Below are positions 9,995 to 18,733 of a DNA stretch of 64,000 bases, piece by piece. This DNA comes from Hexactinellida sp. DTS-2022 (lineage: Eukaryota > Porifera > Hexactinellida). Under the pieces are notes generated by a model. It was given only the letters and a program-made list of their open reading frames with translations. It was not told the origin of the DNA and did no database searches. A program made the position numbers and the translations under genes. The stretch covers positions 11,522,501 through 11,586,500 of the forward strand of contig JAPNXP010000001.1 in NCBI GenBank assembly GCA_028753945.1. The letters run 5' to 3'. Every line of letters starts with the position of its first letter. Within the stretch, counting starts at the first letter, position 1.

Positions 9995-11044
9995 AGTTTT
10001 TATTATTGGCTCATTCCTGTGATATGTAATTATTTAAAATATTATTAATTTATTATCATAAATCATAAATTCATAATAGGTCGACGTTCAAATAAAATTA
10101 GGGCAATTCATGTGTACGGTGTACCCTAGATGCAAACGAATCCAAATTTACGCTCCTGGGTGGAACATGGTCTGAACTGAAATATCTCGGAATTAGGATC
10201 ATATTATCCGAATCAGGATATTAGATGATAATTTCAGCCAGGATCAGGATCCTTTTTTTCACGACTGTCTAATGCCTATCCTTATGCTTATATACTTATA
10301 ACAATTATTAACTTGGCTATACTATTTGAAGAGGAATATAGTTTATAGTGCAATACACACCAGTTAATCCGAAAGTGTATCATTTGAGATGTGTCAAAGT
10401 ATGTTTGTAGTATATTCTTATTTGCTTTCTTATCAACCTAGGTGTCCACTACGTACTAGGTCTAGGATTAGTGAAGATATCCATCCTAAGGTGCGTCCAA
10501 TCGTTACTAATATTTCCAAGGGGATAGGGGGTTAACCAATGTGTGACAGGCCATCTTTTGTATGCATAATGGCCCAAAATGCGTGACATAGGGAGGTTTT
10601 TAATTTTCCTTGGAATTTGCGTTATGTTACATTTTAACGGCCCCTAGTATGTACGTCTAACAATTATATATACAATAATGACAATCATAATACAATTCAA
10701 CCTCGATTCCCGAAGCCGAACTCGTTGCGACCACTCCAACAAGTTCAGATAATTTAATACTGAACTGCAGTTAGGTTCTTATATTATGAACATTCAAGGG
10801 ACCAAAAATTGTTCATAATAAGCGAACTCAACTTAATACAAACCTATGTAAGTTGTTAATTTTGGACCATAGGCCTTGTTCATCTTAATAAGTTCTTCAT
10901 ATTAAGCAGACGAAGCCAACTCGTCATTCCGTCCTATAAATCCTGTGAAATTTTGAACCGATTAAGCAGAGAAATCTATTAACCGGTGGCTCTATTAAGC
11001 TGAGTCGACTGTATATATTTTTAAGTGGTTAGCAGGTTAAAATA
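9995..11044. other. Spacer with MITE fragments
   Basis: This AT-rich spacer has no gene. From about 10925 to 11014 it contains the right half of the CAGTCAACTCCGCTTAAT MITE family (intact copies at 40783 and 42257), ending GTCGACTG. An unrelated block at 10440-10640 contains the ACCAATGTGTGACAGGCC type repeat also seen near 53300 and 62700. Confidence 0.5.
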
Positions 11045-12169
11045 ATGGCTACAGCTGAAGTGCCTATAGAACGAGACGGGAATGCGATACGACAGAGGGA
11101 GATTCTATCTCGCTGCTTCTCAGAGGCTAGAAGGAGACTGGACGAGAGAGAGAGACAGCTGTCTCTGCAGCTGGAGCAGAAGCTGGGAGAGAATCGGATC
11201 CACAAGGAGAAGCTAGACACAGACCGACTGTAGTTAACATCAGTATCAGAACACATACAGTCCAATTCAAGAGACTGGGAGTAAAGCAATTAGTGTAGTA
11301 GAGCAAATAATATACGAACTTAAAGAAAAGGAAAAAAGAGTTCAATTCGAATGGTCTCCTGAAGAGCTGACAGCGAGATTAGCAAGTTTGGAGAAGTCTC
11401 CTTACTTCCTGCCTTTCCACAAGTTGATTCAGATTCTAATAATTGCAAACGTATAAAACTTGAACTTGTTCCCTCTTTCCGAGAGCAAAAGCAAAAAATT
11501 CATTCTCTTCTTAGTCAAGAACTTGTAAAAGGTCAAGAATGGTATCTAGTTCACATTCGCTGGTTCAAACAGTGGAAGCGTTATGTAGGCTATGATAATT
11601 GGGATAAGTCTCAAGAAGGAGATGAAACTATCAAGCCAGGTCCTATTGACACAGCACCTCTGTTGGACAATGGGAAACTGAGGAGATATTTAAGTCATGA
11701 GATTGATTACAAATTAGTTCTGGATTCAGCTTGGTACAAACTCATTTCTTGGTATGGGATTAGTGTAGGCTCTGTTGGAATAAAACGTGAAGTGATAGAG
11801 TTAGGTAAGTTAGTTAAACGACGCAAAGTAGAAGTATACCCTCTCGAGCTGAAGGCATGTGTCTATCCTGAAGAGACCGAATATAAGATAGTCAGATTAT
11901 CAAGAGAGGATACAATACATATACTGGACAGGAGGATTAGACAATCATATCACATTGGCCCTGATAAGCAGACACGTATTTACAACAAATACAAGACATA
12001 CTTATCCTATGAGCTCATTGAAGATGTGAATAAACAAGCTGACGATGTAGGGCTCTTTGATGGACAGTGCGTGTTGCTAGAAGTACAGAGTGTGGATGGA
12101 ACTTGGCCTAGAATGGCTAGAACTAACTTTTTTTATATTTCTATTTTACCTAAATTATTGTTTGGATAA
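11045..12169 (+). pseudogene. Broken TRIM-like coiled coil joined to a USP4/15-like DUSP-Ubl segment
   Basis: The start (MATAEVPIERDG, 11045-11233) resembles the coiled-coil beginning of the NHL genes in this window. It then meets a stop. The continuation reads in another frame (VVEQIIYELKEKEKRVQFEW at about 11291-11350, then an open stretch to about 11405), then shifts back to the original frame for the rest. From about 11540 the frame matches the N-terminus of USP4/USP11/USP15: a DUSP domain (EWYLVHIRWFKQWKRYVGYD, PGPIDTAPLL) followed by a ubiquitin-like domain (KVEVYPLELK, DGTWPR). The deubiquitinase catalytic domain is absent and the frame stops at 12169. With two frame changes and no catalytic core it is best read as a pseudogene, although a spliced adaptor protein cannot be excluded. 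Confidence 0.7.
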
Positions 12170-12532
12170 ATTAGACAGGATACCCATGGAATCGTAATTA
12201 TGGAACCGACGGGAAACCCCTTACTTTATCCTCGTGTTCTAAGTTAGTTCTTAACTCAAACAAATAGTTCCCATGCCTCAACTGGGGAACTCTACCTTTA
12301 GCTATTTCCACAGCTGTGACTTGGATTAGAGTTTCAAAATGAGAAAAAACTTAGCTTTGCTTAGTTTACTGTAAAACTGAGCAAAAGTTAAAATTCCCTA
12401 ATTAATTAATCGGTATTCTAACTATCGGACTTTTCTTATTTATTTCCATGCAAAGAATTGGTTAGAAATCCGGTTTCTACTGTATAACTATTATGATAAC
12501 AAGTTAGATATCTTGCTCTTGATCCGACTCTA

Positions 12533-13463
12533 ATGGCAACAGCTGACTCTGTGCCCAGCTGTTCCCTGGAGTCCCCCTCCCAGCTGGCGGAGGCCACAGA
12601 GCTAGTCGTGGCGGTGCGGGCCGCCGGACTCTCCATCTCGGACAGGTGCTCGGGTCCCTTCGGCTTCCTCGGGTTCGGTAAGCACTCCAACTGCTTCGCC
12701 GCCTCTGAGCTGGTGGACCTGTTGATAGCGATGAAGCGGGCCGCTAGTCGCGAGGAGGCCGCTAGGCTGGGACAGCTGCTGGTGGACACGGACCTGATGC
12801 ACCACGTGACCGACCAGCTGCAGTTCCGGGACGGGAGCAGTCTGTACGCCCTCAGAGAGGAGGGGCAGCGGGAGGGCCCGAGCGCAGCTAGCATTCGACA
12901 GGTTAAGGGGTCACACTGCGGATATGTGTGGAAGAAGGGGCTCCTCTTCTGGTCTAAGTAAGCAAACGTTTATTAGCGCTTCATTAGTATTAATTCTTGC
13001 TTGAGTTAGATTCTTAGTGGTATTCATAGTAGCAAGTCACATTTGCACGAAATTTGCTTGGTAATAGTTGAACTTGCTATTAGGGAAACAAAATTAACAT
13101 TAAATGCTCGCTTGCGGATGAATAGTAACTTGTTAATAGGGCAATATTTGCTATTATAGCAATTGCCATTATGCAAACACCCTGTAGTATCTTATTACGT
13201 CATATTAACGCAGGAACTACATGTCACTGTCCTGTCCCGCCTCGAAACAGCTGATTCTATACAGACAGGAGCTGGACTCAGCGCCGCTGATAAAGTATTC
13301 CTTCTCCGAGGCTGTCTTACAACCGGACACCTCTAAGGAATGTCAGAAGATTACAATCCACCTCACACTGCTCGACGGGACCTTTGTCACACTATTGATT
13401 GGATTCAAGAGTGAAGATGATTTGTTCGGATGGACCAGAGCGTTTGGGGATGCTGGAGCTAAG
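12533..13463 (+). CDS. DEP-PH domain protein, 5' exons (may continue into the GPX exon at 15276)
   Basis: Exons 12533-12957 and 13214-13463 are joined by a GT-AG intron (codon split AA/G) and give 225 codons with no stop. Residues about 20-110 are a DEP domain (ASELVDLLIAMKR, LVDTDLMHHVTDQLQF). Residues about 125-220 are a PH domain (GYVWKKGLLFWSKNYMSL, then DDLFGWTRAF in the C-terminal helix). DEP and PH domains bind membranes, phosphoinositides or receptor tails. The second exon ends at AAG|GTTTGT in phase 0; reading through gives a stop at 13506-13508. I find no terminal exon of its own before the selenoprotein exon at 15276, which also begins in phase 0. Alternatives are read-through termination at 13508 or an unrecognised last exon. 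Intron 1 holds a MITE (13015-13187). Confidence 0.75.
13015..13187. mobile_element. MITE of the CAGTGGTGTTCGCC family
   Basis: It lies in intron 1 of the DEP-PH gene. Degenerate inverted ends (AGTGGTATTCATAGTAGCAAG and the complement near 13170-13187) and the internal TAGCAAGT/TTAATGTTAA motifs match the intact copy at 40420-40598. Confidence 0.6.
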
Positions 13464-13776
13464 GTTTGTTGGAAATCTGTTTATTTACGTATTTATTATT
13501 CGAGGTGAACAGCAAATTTACTTAATTAACTGCCATTGGTATTTATCATAACTTGGGTATTTACACCCGAGATCTCAACGGAATTAAAATATGTCAGAAT
13601 AAAATATGGAATGTTACAACATTCCTCTGTTTCCTTGTAAACGTGATTTCAATGCTTGAGGTCATGGCCGAATCATGGGTCTCTGGGATCATAGGCTGGG
13701 TAAAATTAGGGGCCCCCTCCCCCCTTCAATCAAAATATGGATCACAAAATAACTAGTATATTTAATTGTATGATCA

Positions 13777-14170
13777 CGATCCCTTCGGTCTCAAGTTAAC
13801 TGGCGCTACGCGGCCTTACTCCTGATCAAACAATAAATTACATAGTTTGTTAATAATTGTCTTAGTCATATACATCCCTTCAAGCATTTTGCATACTCAC
13901 AATATGTTACGTAAAACCCAATGAAAGCCTACTTCTGGGTCGATTTTGAATTTTAATTAATTTGTTCACCTATTTGTGTAAACAACAACACTAACAACAA
14001 CAACAACAACAATTATTGAAATTAGAAATTTGTAACTGCGAAATTTGAAATCAGCATACTTGTTTACCTATTATAAAATTTTGAAGTTAGTGTCTATCTC
14101 AATTATAAATGCGGTTTCGATTCCCCCATCACTTTAATACACCCGGCAAACACAAACACACACAAACAAA
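13777..14170. repeat. R1 interspersed repeat, shortened copy
   Basis: It has the same order of motifs as the R1 copy at 3436: CCCTTCGGTCTC, CTACGCGGCCTTACTC, an ACAACAACA run, AAATGCG and CAAACACA. The first segment is internally deleted. It preserves the site that is interrupted by a MITE at 3672. Confidence 0.6.
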
Positions 14171-14344
14171 GAAACAATCGTGCTTTTAATATATAGATTG
14201 TAATTTAATTACTTATTAGTAGGCCAATAATTACGTTTTGATAGATCAACAATGTATTAATTAATGTAAAAACTTACGACGAGCAGATTATATCGGGCCC
14301 CCAGAATCGACGGGCCCCTAGGCTGCAGCCTACTTAGCCTATTG

Positions 14345-15010
14345 GGTGATCCGGCCCTGCTTGAGGTCATATCTCGAGAAGAAATATAGTTACAGCTTAG
14401 TCAATGGACCCAATTGATAGCCCGTCCTCAACTTCCTATTCTATGGTAATACATTTTGATGCTTTATCTCCAAACTATTTTGTGAGAATTGTGATGATTG
14501 TAATATACATTAAAATGGTTATACACTTTTTTCGAATAATGCACAGCATGCCGTGATTAAAGCACAACATGCTGCAAAAAAAACATGCTCTAAAAAAGCA
14601 TGCTGTAAAAAAAGCATGCTGCAAAAAAAGCATGCTGAAAAAAAAGCATGCTGAAAAAAAACATGCTGTAATAAAAGCATGCTGTAAAAAGTATGCTGAA
14701 AAAAAAGCATGCTGCAAAAAAACCATGCTGCAAAAAAACCATGCTGTAAAAAAAGCATGCTGCAAAAAAAGCACCATATTCCTTCTCGAGTTATGACCTC
14801 AAGCATTTAAATCACTTTCTAAGACAAGAGAGGACTGTAGTAACATTCCATATTTGATTCTGAGATATTAGTAGAAGCACCCTAGATTACTTATTTCGAA
14901 AAATAATTACATTGCATAAATTTAGATGAATATACCAACCAATCCCTGATCCCTAAATTTGAGTGAATGACATAAATTATAGAATGCTATGTTTCATTAT
15001 ATTTAGCAAT
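14345..15010. mobile_element. Repeat element R2 with an internal GCATGC minisatellite
   Basis: Inverted segments GCTTGAGGTCATATCTCGAG (about 14362) and CTCGAGTTATGACCTCAAGC (about 14787) enclose a GCATGCTG minisatellite (14565-14775). Outer segments near 14940-15000 match the inverted ends of the related element at 22274-22790. Open frames in several phases through the minisatellite are by-products of its period and are not genes. Confidence 0.6.
14565..14775. repeat. Minisatellite of GCATGCTG + A-run units
   Basis: About a dozen units of roughly 16 bases, each AAAAAAGCATGCTG with a variable dinucleotide. The GCATGC core is self-complementary, so the array can fold unit on unit. A second array in the opposite sense is at 47765-47990, and a two-unit relic is near 22380-22425. 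Confidence 0.85.
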
Positions 15011-15083
15011 TAGTTCTCAAAATTTGTACGTATCATGCCAATAATCCCAAATACCTGAGTGGTTTCAAAGGGGTATTCATTAT

Positions 15084-15256
15084 ACAGTATGTAGTCTAAA
15101 CTCCCGTTATTTCAAAGTCGGATATAATGAAACGAAATGGACATTTTCCACTGGACCACTAAATACATTTTAATTATATCCGCTTTGACCGTATATCCAG
15201 ATATAACGAAGGAATCTACTGGTCCCAAACACTTCGTTATAACGAGAGTCCTTGTA
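15084..15256. mobile_element. MITE of the ACTCCCGTTAT...CGTTATAACGAGAGT family
   Basis: Inverted ends ACTCCCGTTATTTCAAAGTC and CACTTCGTTATAACGAGAGT match the better-preserved copy at 44580-44751. Its right end lies about 20 bases before the splice acceptor of the selenoprotein exon. Confidence 0.65.
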
Positions 15257-15275
15257 GGTACTAGACATTATCCAG

Positions 15276-15782
15276 CCGGAGTGCAAGGCTTGCGGGGCTC
15301 AAAGCATTTACGATTTCACCGTGACGGACATAGAAGGGAACGAGTTCCGCCTGGAACAGGTCCGGGACAAGGTTGCGCTTATAGTTAACGTGGCTAGCGC
15401 CTGAGGGCTGACCGAGAGGAACTACCGACAGCTGGTAGATCTCCACACTCAGTACTCGGAGCGGGGCCTCGCCATCATAGCCTTCCCCTGCAACCAGTTC
15501 GCGGGACAGGAGCCCGGGTCTAGCGAGGAGATCCGCAAGTTCGCGCAGGCCTATGACGTCAAGTTCCATCTGATGGCGAAAGTGTGCGTAAACTTCAGCC
15601 AGACATCCCCGCTATACCAGTACCTGCGGTCTAAGCAGAGCGGGCCCCTCGGGTCCTTTGTAAAGTGGAACTTCACAAAGTTCCTATGCGACAGACAGGG
15701 ACAGCCCGTGATGAGGTACGCGCCTAAGACAGACCCTCTGTCGATAGGGCCAGACATAGAGAAGTTCCTCTCTCTAAGTTAA
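15276..15782 (+). CDS. GPX4: GPX4-like glutathione peroxidase exon with selenocysteine UGA
   Basis: This is a 168-residue glutathione peroxidase reading that a normal translation splits at the in-frame TGA at 15402-15404. The context is VNVASA-TGA-GLTERNY, exactly the catalytic selenocysteine position of GPX4. The rest of the tetrad is present: Gln in FPCNQF, and Trp and Asn in KWNFTKF. The lack of the long loop between strands, as in GPX4, indicates a monomeric phospholipid-hydroperoxide type. A good SECIS lies at 15810-15890. The exon starts after ATCCAG (acceptor) in phase 0 and has no in-frame ATG upstream, so at least one 5' exon is needed. The DEP-PH exons 12533-13463 fit in phase. Known family role: glutathione-dependent reduction of lipid hydroperoxides and protection from ferroptosis. 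The symbol refers to the closest family, not to proven orthology. Confidence 0.85.
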
Positions 15783-15809
15783 ACCTATTTGTATGTTTAT
15801 ATAACAGCC

Positions 15810-15890
15810 ATGAGGGAGAGACCAGTATGACGACCTAGCTCTTAAACCCTCTGGGAGAGTTTGATCTGATCTTAACCTCTCTCTTCCTCG
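15810..15890 (+). promoter_or_regulatory. SECIS element, type II, for the GPX selenoprotein
   Basis: The lower helix is GGGAGAG paired with CTCTCTC. The core quartet ATGA at 15827-15830 opposes TGAT at 15867-15870. Thirteen bases after the quartet comes the unpaired AAA (15844-15846), followed by a mini-stem CCC-TCT-GGG, which makes it type II. The upper helix includes AGCTCT with AGAGTT. Spacing and all core bases fit the eukaryotic SECIS consensus, and it starts about 30 bases after the GPX stop codon. Confidence 0.88.
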
Positions 15891-16298
15891 TTGGCTTATT
15901 TATGTTTTTACTTTTATAACTTTTTACACGTGTAACAGTGCGATCAATTAATGTACAAATGTTGTTTTAAGCCTCAGGGTAAGGAGATATGTATCTCTTT
16001 TGTAGTTGAATTGCTGTGTTACTCTTGGTTGTTCGTATTACGCTATAAGGATATACGTAATACGTATGTAATATCCTAATTATAATATTTACATTAAGTT
16101 TAGGACATTAGACGATCCTGGAAAAGAGATGATCCCAGTTTCTAAAAGGATCTAGGATCCCGATTTAGCCTCTGGAAAATAGACCTCGATCCGTATTGTA
16201 CTATCTTGGATTGTCCTAATTAGATGTGAAGGCTTCAATGTGATTTCTCAGATCAAATCTATTTAGTTCTGATGTAGTCTTGAATACACACAGCATGA

Positions 16299-16563
16299 TT
16301 ACAGGGAATGAAAGTTTCACGAACAAACTGAATAAACTAAATTCAGTTCATCTCAAATCGAGGCACGTTCAGTCCGTTCACATTCACCTCCTAACTTCAA
16401 CACCACCAGCGTTCGTTCAGTTCAAATGAGTGGGTCGAACCATTCCGTTTATGATTGACTGTTCAATGCATCCAACTGCTATTCAAGTTCAGGTTAAAAG
16501 TCCTGCGTTTAGTTGGTTCAGTTCAAGTTCATAAGTTCGTTCATGAACCTTTAATTCCCTACA
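16299..16563. mobile_element. MITE with AGGGAATTAAAG-type ends
   Basis: Inverted ends CAGGGAATGAAAGTTTCACG (left) and TTCATGAACCTTTAATTCCC (right) enclose a stretch rich in GTTCA/TGAAC motifs. The ends resemble hAT-type termini. No clear target duplication was recognised. Confidence 0.55.
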
Positions 16564-16787
16564 TGAATATCTGAATACGATTTAGCAGTGCTAGCATGCA
16601 TAGTATCCAGATTGGTTAGGTCAGTAAAATTAATTTAGCGTAAAGCTTATTTGCTGCTGGCATTTAGCATTGTACACCCTAAACTAACCATTATAATTCA
16701 TTATTCACCAATTTGCACCAAAAATGGTACATAGGAGGAATGTCGAAAACTTGAGAAGATTTAGAAAATTACTTTTTGTGACTTATT

Positions 16788-16893
16788 GTCAGGATGGCCG
16801 AGTGGTTAAGGCGCCAGACTCAAGTTTATACTTGCTTTTAATGAGTTTTCTGGTCCACGTATGTGGACGTGGGTTCGAATCCCACTTCTGACA
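16788..16893 (+). tRNA. tRNA-Leu (anticodon CAA), intron-containing
   Basis: The acceptor stem GTCAGGA pairs with TTCTGAC, followed by discriminator A at 16893. The A box GGCCGAGTGGTTAAGGC and B box GGTTCGAATCC are canonical. The anticodon CAA is at 16821-16823, and an intron of about 23 bases (about 16825-16847) lies one base 3' of the anticodon. The anticodon stem is CCAGA/TCTGG. A long class II variable arm (TCCAC..GTGGA) and T stem GTGGG/CCCAC are present. Mature length is about 83 before CCA addition. A T-run follows as a Pol III terminator. Confidence 0.95.
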
Positions 16894-16906
16894 TATTTTT
16901 TGCACC
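16894..16906 (+). terminator. Pol III terminator of tRNA-Leu
   Basis: A run of six T residues (TATTTTTTG) begins a few bases after the tRNA discriminator base, as expected for RNA polymerase III termination. Confidence 0.7.
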
Positions 16907-16929
16907 ATTTACAAACTACTTATTGGATG

Positions 16930-17382
16930 CTATGTTGTTTTGACGGAAATGGACCCCCTACAGATTTGGACCGGGAGGTCCATTTGCATCAAATATGTAA
17001 AATATAGATAGTGTTTGACGGATTTGGACCCCCTTTAATAACATTGCAAATAACCTATGAATTTACTAAAACTCAATTTTTCTTATTGTAATCTTCATTA
17101 CTTTCCCCAATTTTTGGAATTGCCTGTAATCAAGGGCCCTGAGTTTCACAGATATACACAATTTTTAACTTGAGTGCTCAAGTATATCTTTGTTATTAGT
17201 GTACTTGATAAATGACACAAATTTACAGAAATGTTCAAATAAGAGTAATATCAAGAGAGTTGGGAAGTAAGCATGTATAATAACAAACAGGAAGTAAAGG
17301 CTCAATAATGATGACTTGACTATCAAGTTAAAGGGGGGTCCAAATCTGTAGGGGGGTCCATTTCCGTCAAAACAACGTATTC
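16930..17382. mobile_element. Non-autonomous element with TTTTGACGGAAATGGACC ends
   Basis: It has long, nearly perfect inverted ends: GTTGTTTTGACGGAAATGG at about 16932 and its complement at about 17358-17377. Inside each end are palindromic GGTCC/GGACC motifs. The same architecture, with AAAAATGGTCC instead of GGAAATGGACC, builds the sub-terminal arrays of the integrase element at 26679-31004, so the two are probably related families. Confidence 0.65.
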
Positions 17383-17639
17383 ATTTATTAATAAGGAAAC
17401 GAACGAAAATATAATTTGGCAAATTATCTAAGTTGTGCCGTCATTAGCCTCGTGTATGGAATTATACTGTGTATACAGTATATTATCAAATGAATTAAAT
17501 GTAGCAAGATGCTCCATATCTTGAGAGCTGAAATAAGTAGAGACAATGGATCTATTCGTTCAACCATCGCCCACTAATGGCCCTTCTATCTGACACTTAT
17601 TCAGATGAGTTCGCCTGTAGGCTCTTCTTGCGGTGATGA

Positions 17640-18481
17640 GCTTAACCCGGCTGTGCTCGTGTGCACACGTACGCAGGCACTGGAGATTTGTCAGCAATGA
17701 TGAGTCGCTTGAGAGAGAAGTATCCTCACATGAAGTATATCGCAGTGGGGTTCTCACTGGGTGCTAATATTCTGCTCAAATATTTGGGAGTTCTTATGTG
17801 CCCAGTCCTGGTGCTAGGGGTACACACTAACACCTGTCTCCCTCACATGAACAATAAGATCTGCTCTCACAGACTGGTTAACTACCTTATGACCAACAAG
17901 AAGGCCGAGACACTACTCTGATGGATGTTTTGTATGGAGGATCCCCTAGGGACTCTCTGGACCCAACTTTAATTGGAAATGAATTGGATTCCAAATCCTA
18001 CCAAGAAAATACTGATGGTACACTTGAATACAAATCCAAGCCCCTAATGTGTGGTGCCAGGCTTATAAATAACTACATTGATATTAATTGTTAATAATCT
18101 ATAGTTTAACAGATGTTCCAATTTGATAGCTTTGGACACCACCTTCACTCGGACCTGCTTGGCTTCAAAACTATTTATGAACTCTACCGCTGGTCTGCTT
18201 CACTGCACGTGATGGACCAGATTAGGGACTTTCCAATGCTCCTAGTCAACGCAAGAGATGACCCGATGATACCTGGGCGTGTTGCACAGGATATACTGGA
18301 TAACTACAGTAGGGTGAATAGGAATGCAATAGGAGTAATACCTCAACACGGTGGACATCTGGGATTCTATGAAGGGTCTTGTTTTGCTATAAATCGTGTT
18401 TCTTGGGTGGATAGAGTATCTATTCTCCACGCGAGGAGTATAGTACATATGAGGTCTGGAGATTATACGGATAAAGTGTAA
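17640..18481 (+). pseudogene. ABHD-like hydrolase copy 1, decayed
   Basis: Remnants of exon 3 (17640-17792, with the nucleophile motif GFSLGA) and exon 4 (about 18108-18481, with RDDP and GGHLGF) match copy 2 downstream. Relative to copy 2 one C is lost near 17660 (GTGCTCGTG versus GTGCCTCGTG), which shifts the frame. The middle of exon 3 is degenerate, and the start of exon 4 has another frame break before LGFKTIYELYRW. Exons 1 and 2 are not found. The last 100 residues are almost identical to copy 2, which suggests recent origin or gene conversion. Confidence 0.8.
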
Positions 18482-18733
18482 TATATTTTGTTTTAACAGT
18501 TTTAATATTAGCCAACTTACTTGTATAGGAAGTTTTGTTCCTATTTTATGCACATTTTAGATTCTGTATATAGTACATTGAACACTAATTTTGAAATTAT
18601 TTACTACGAATTATTTAGTCTTATTAATTAATTATTTTAATATTCTAACTTTCAATTGTGTATCTGCATTGATTAATCTGCTTAGGTGACTGCAATATTT
18701 CTATTGTTTAATTGATTTCTTCTATTAATCAGC

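Noticed and set aside
14475-14806. Long open frames on both strands with Phe/Cys/His or Lys/His/Ala repeats
   Set aside because: They are produced by the period of the GCATGC minisatellite, occur on both strands at once and have no start context or homology.
15402-15404. The TGA as an inactivating stop in a GPX pseudogene
   Set aside because: It sits exactly at the catalytic selenocysteine, the rest of the frame is intact and a SECIS follows.
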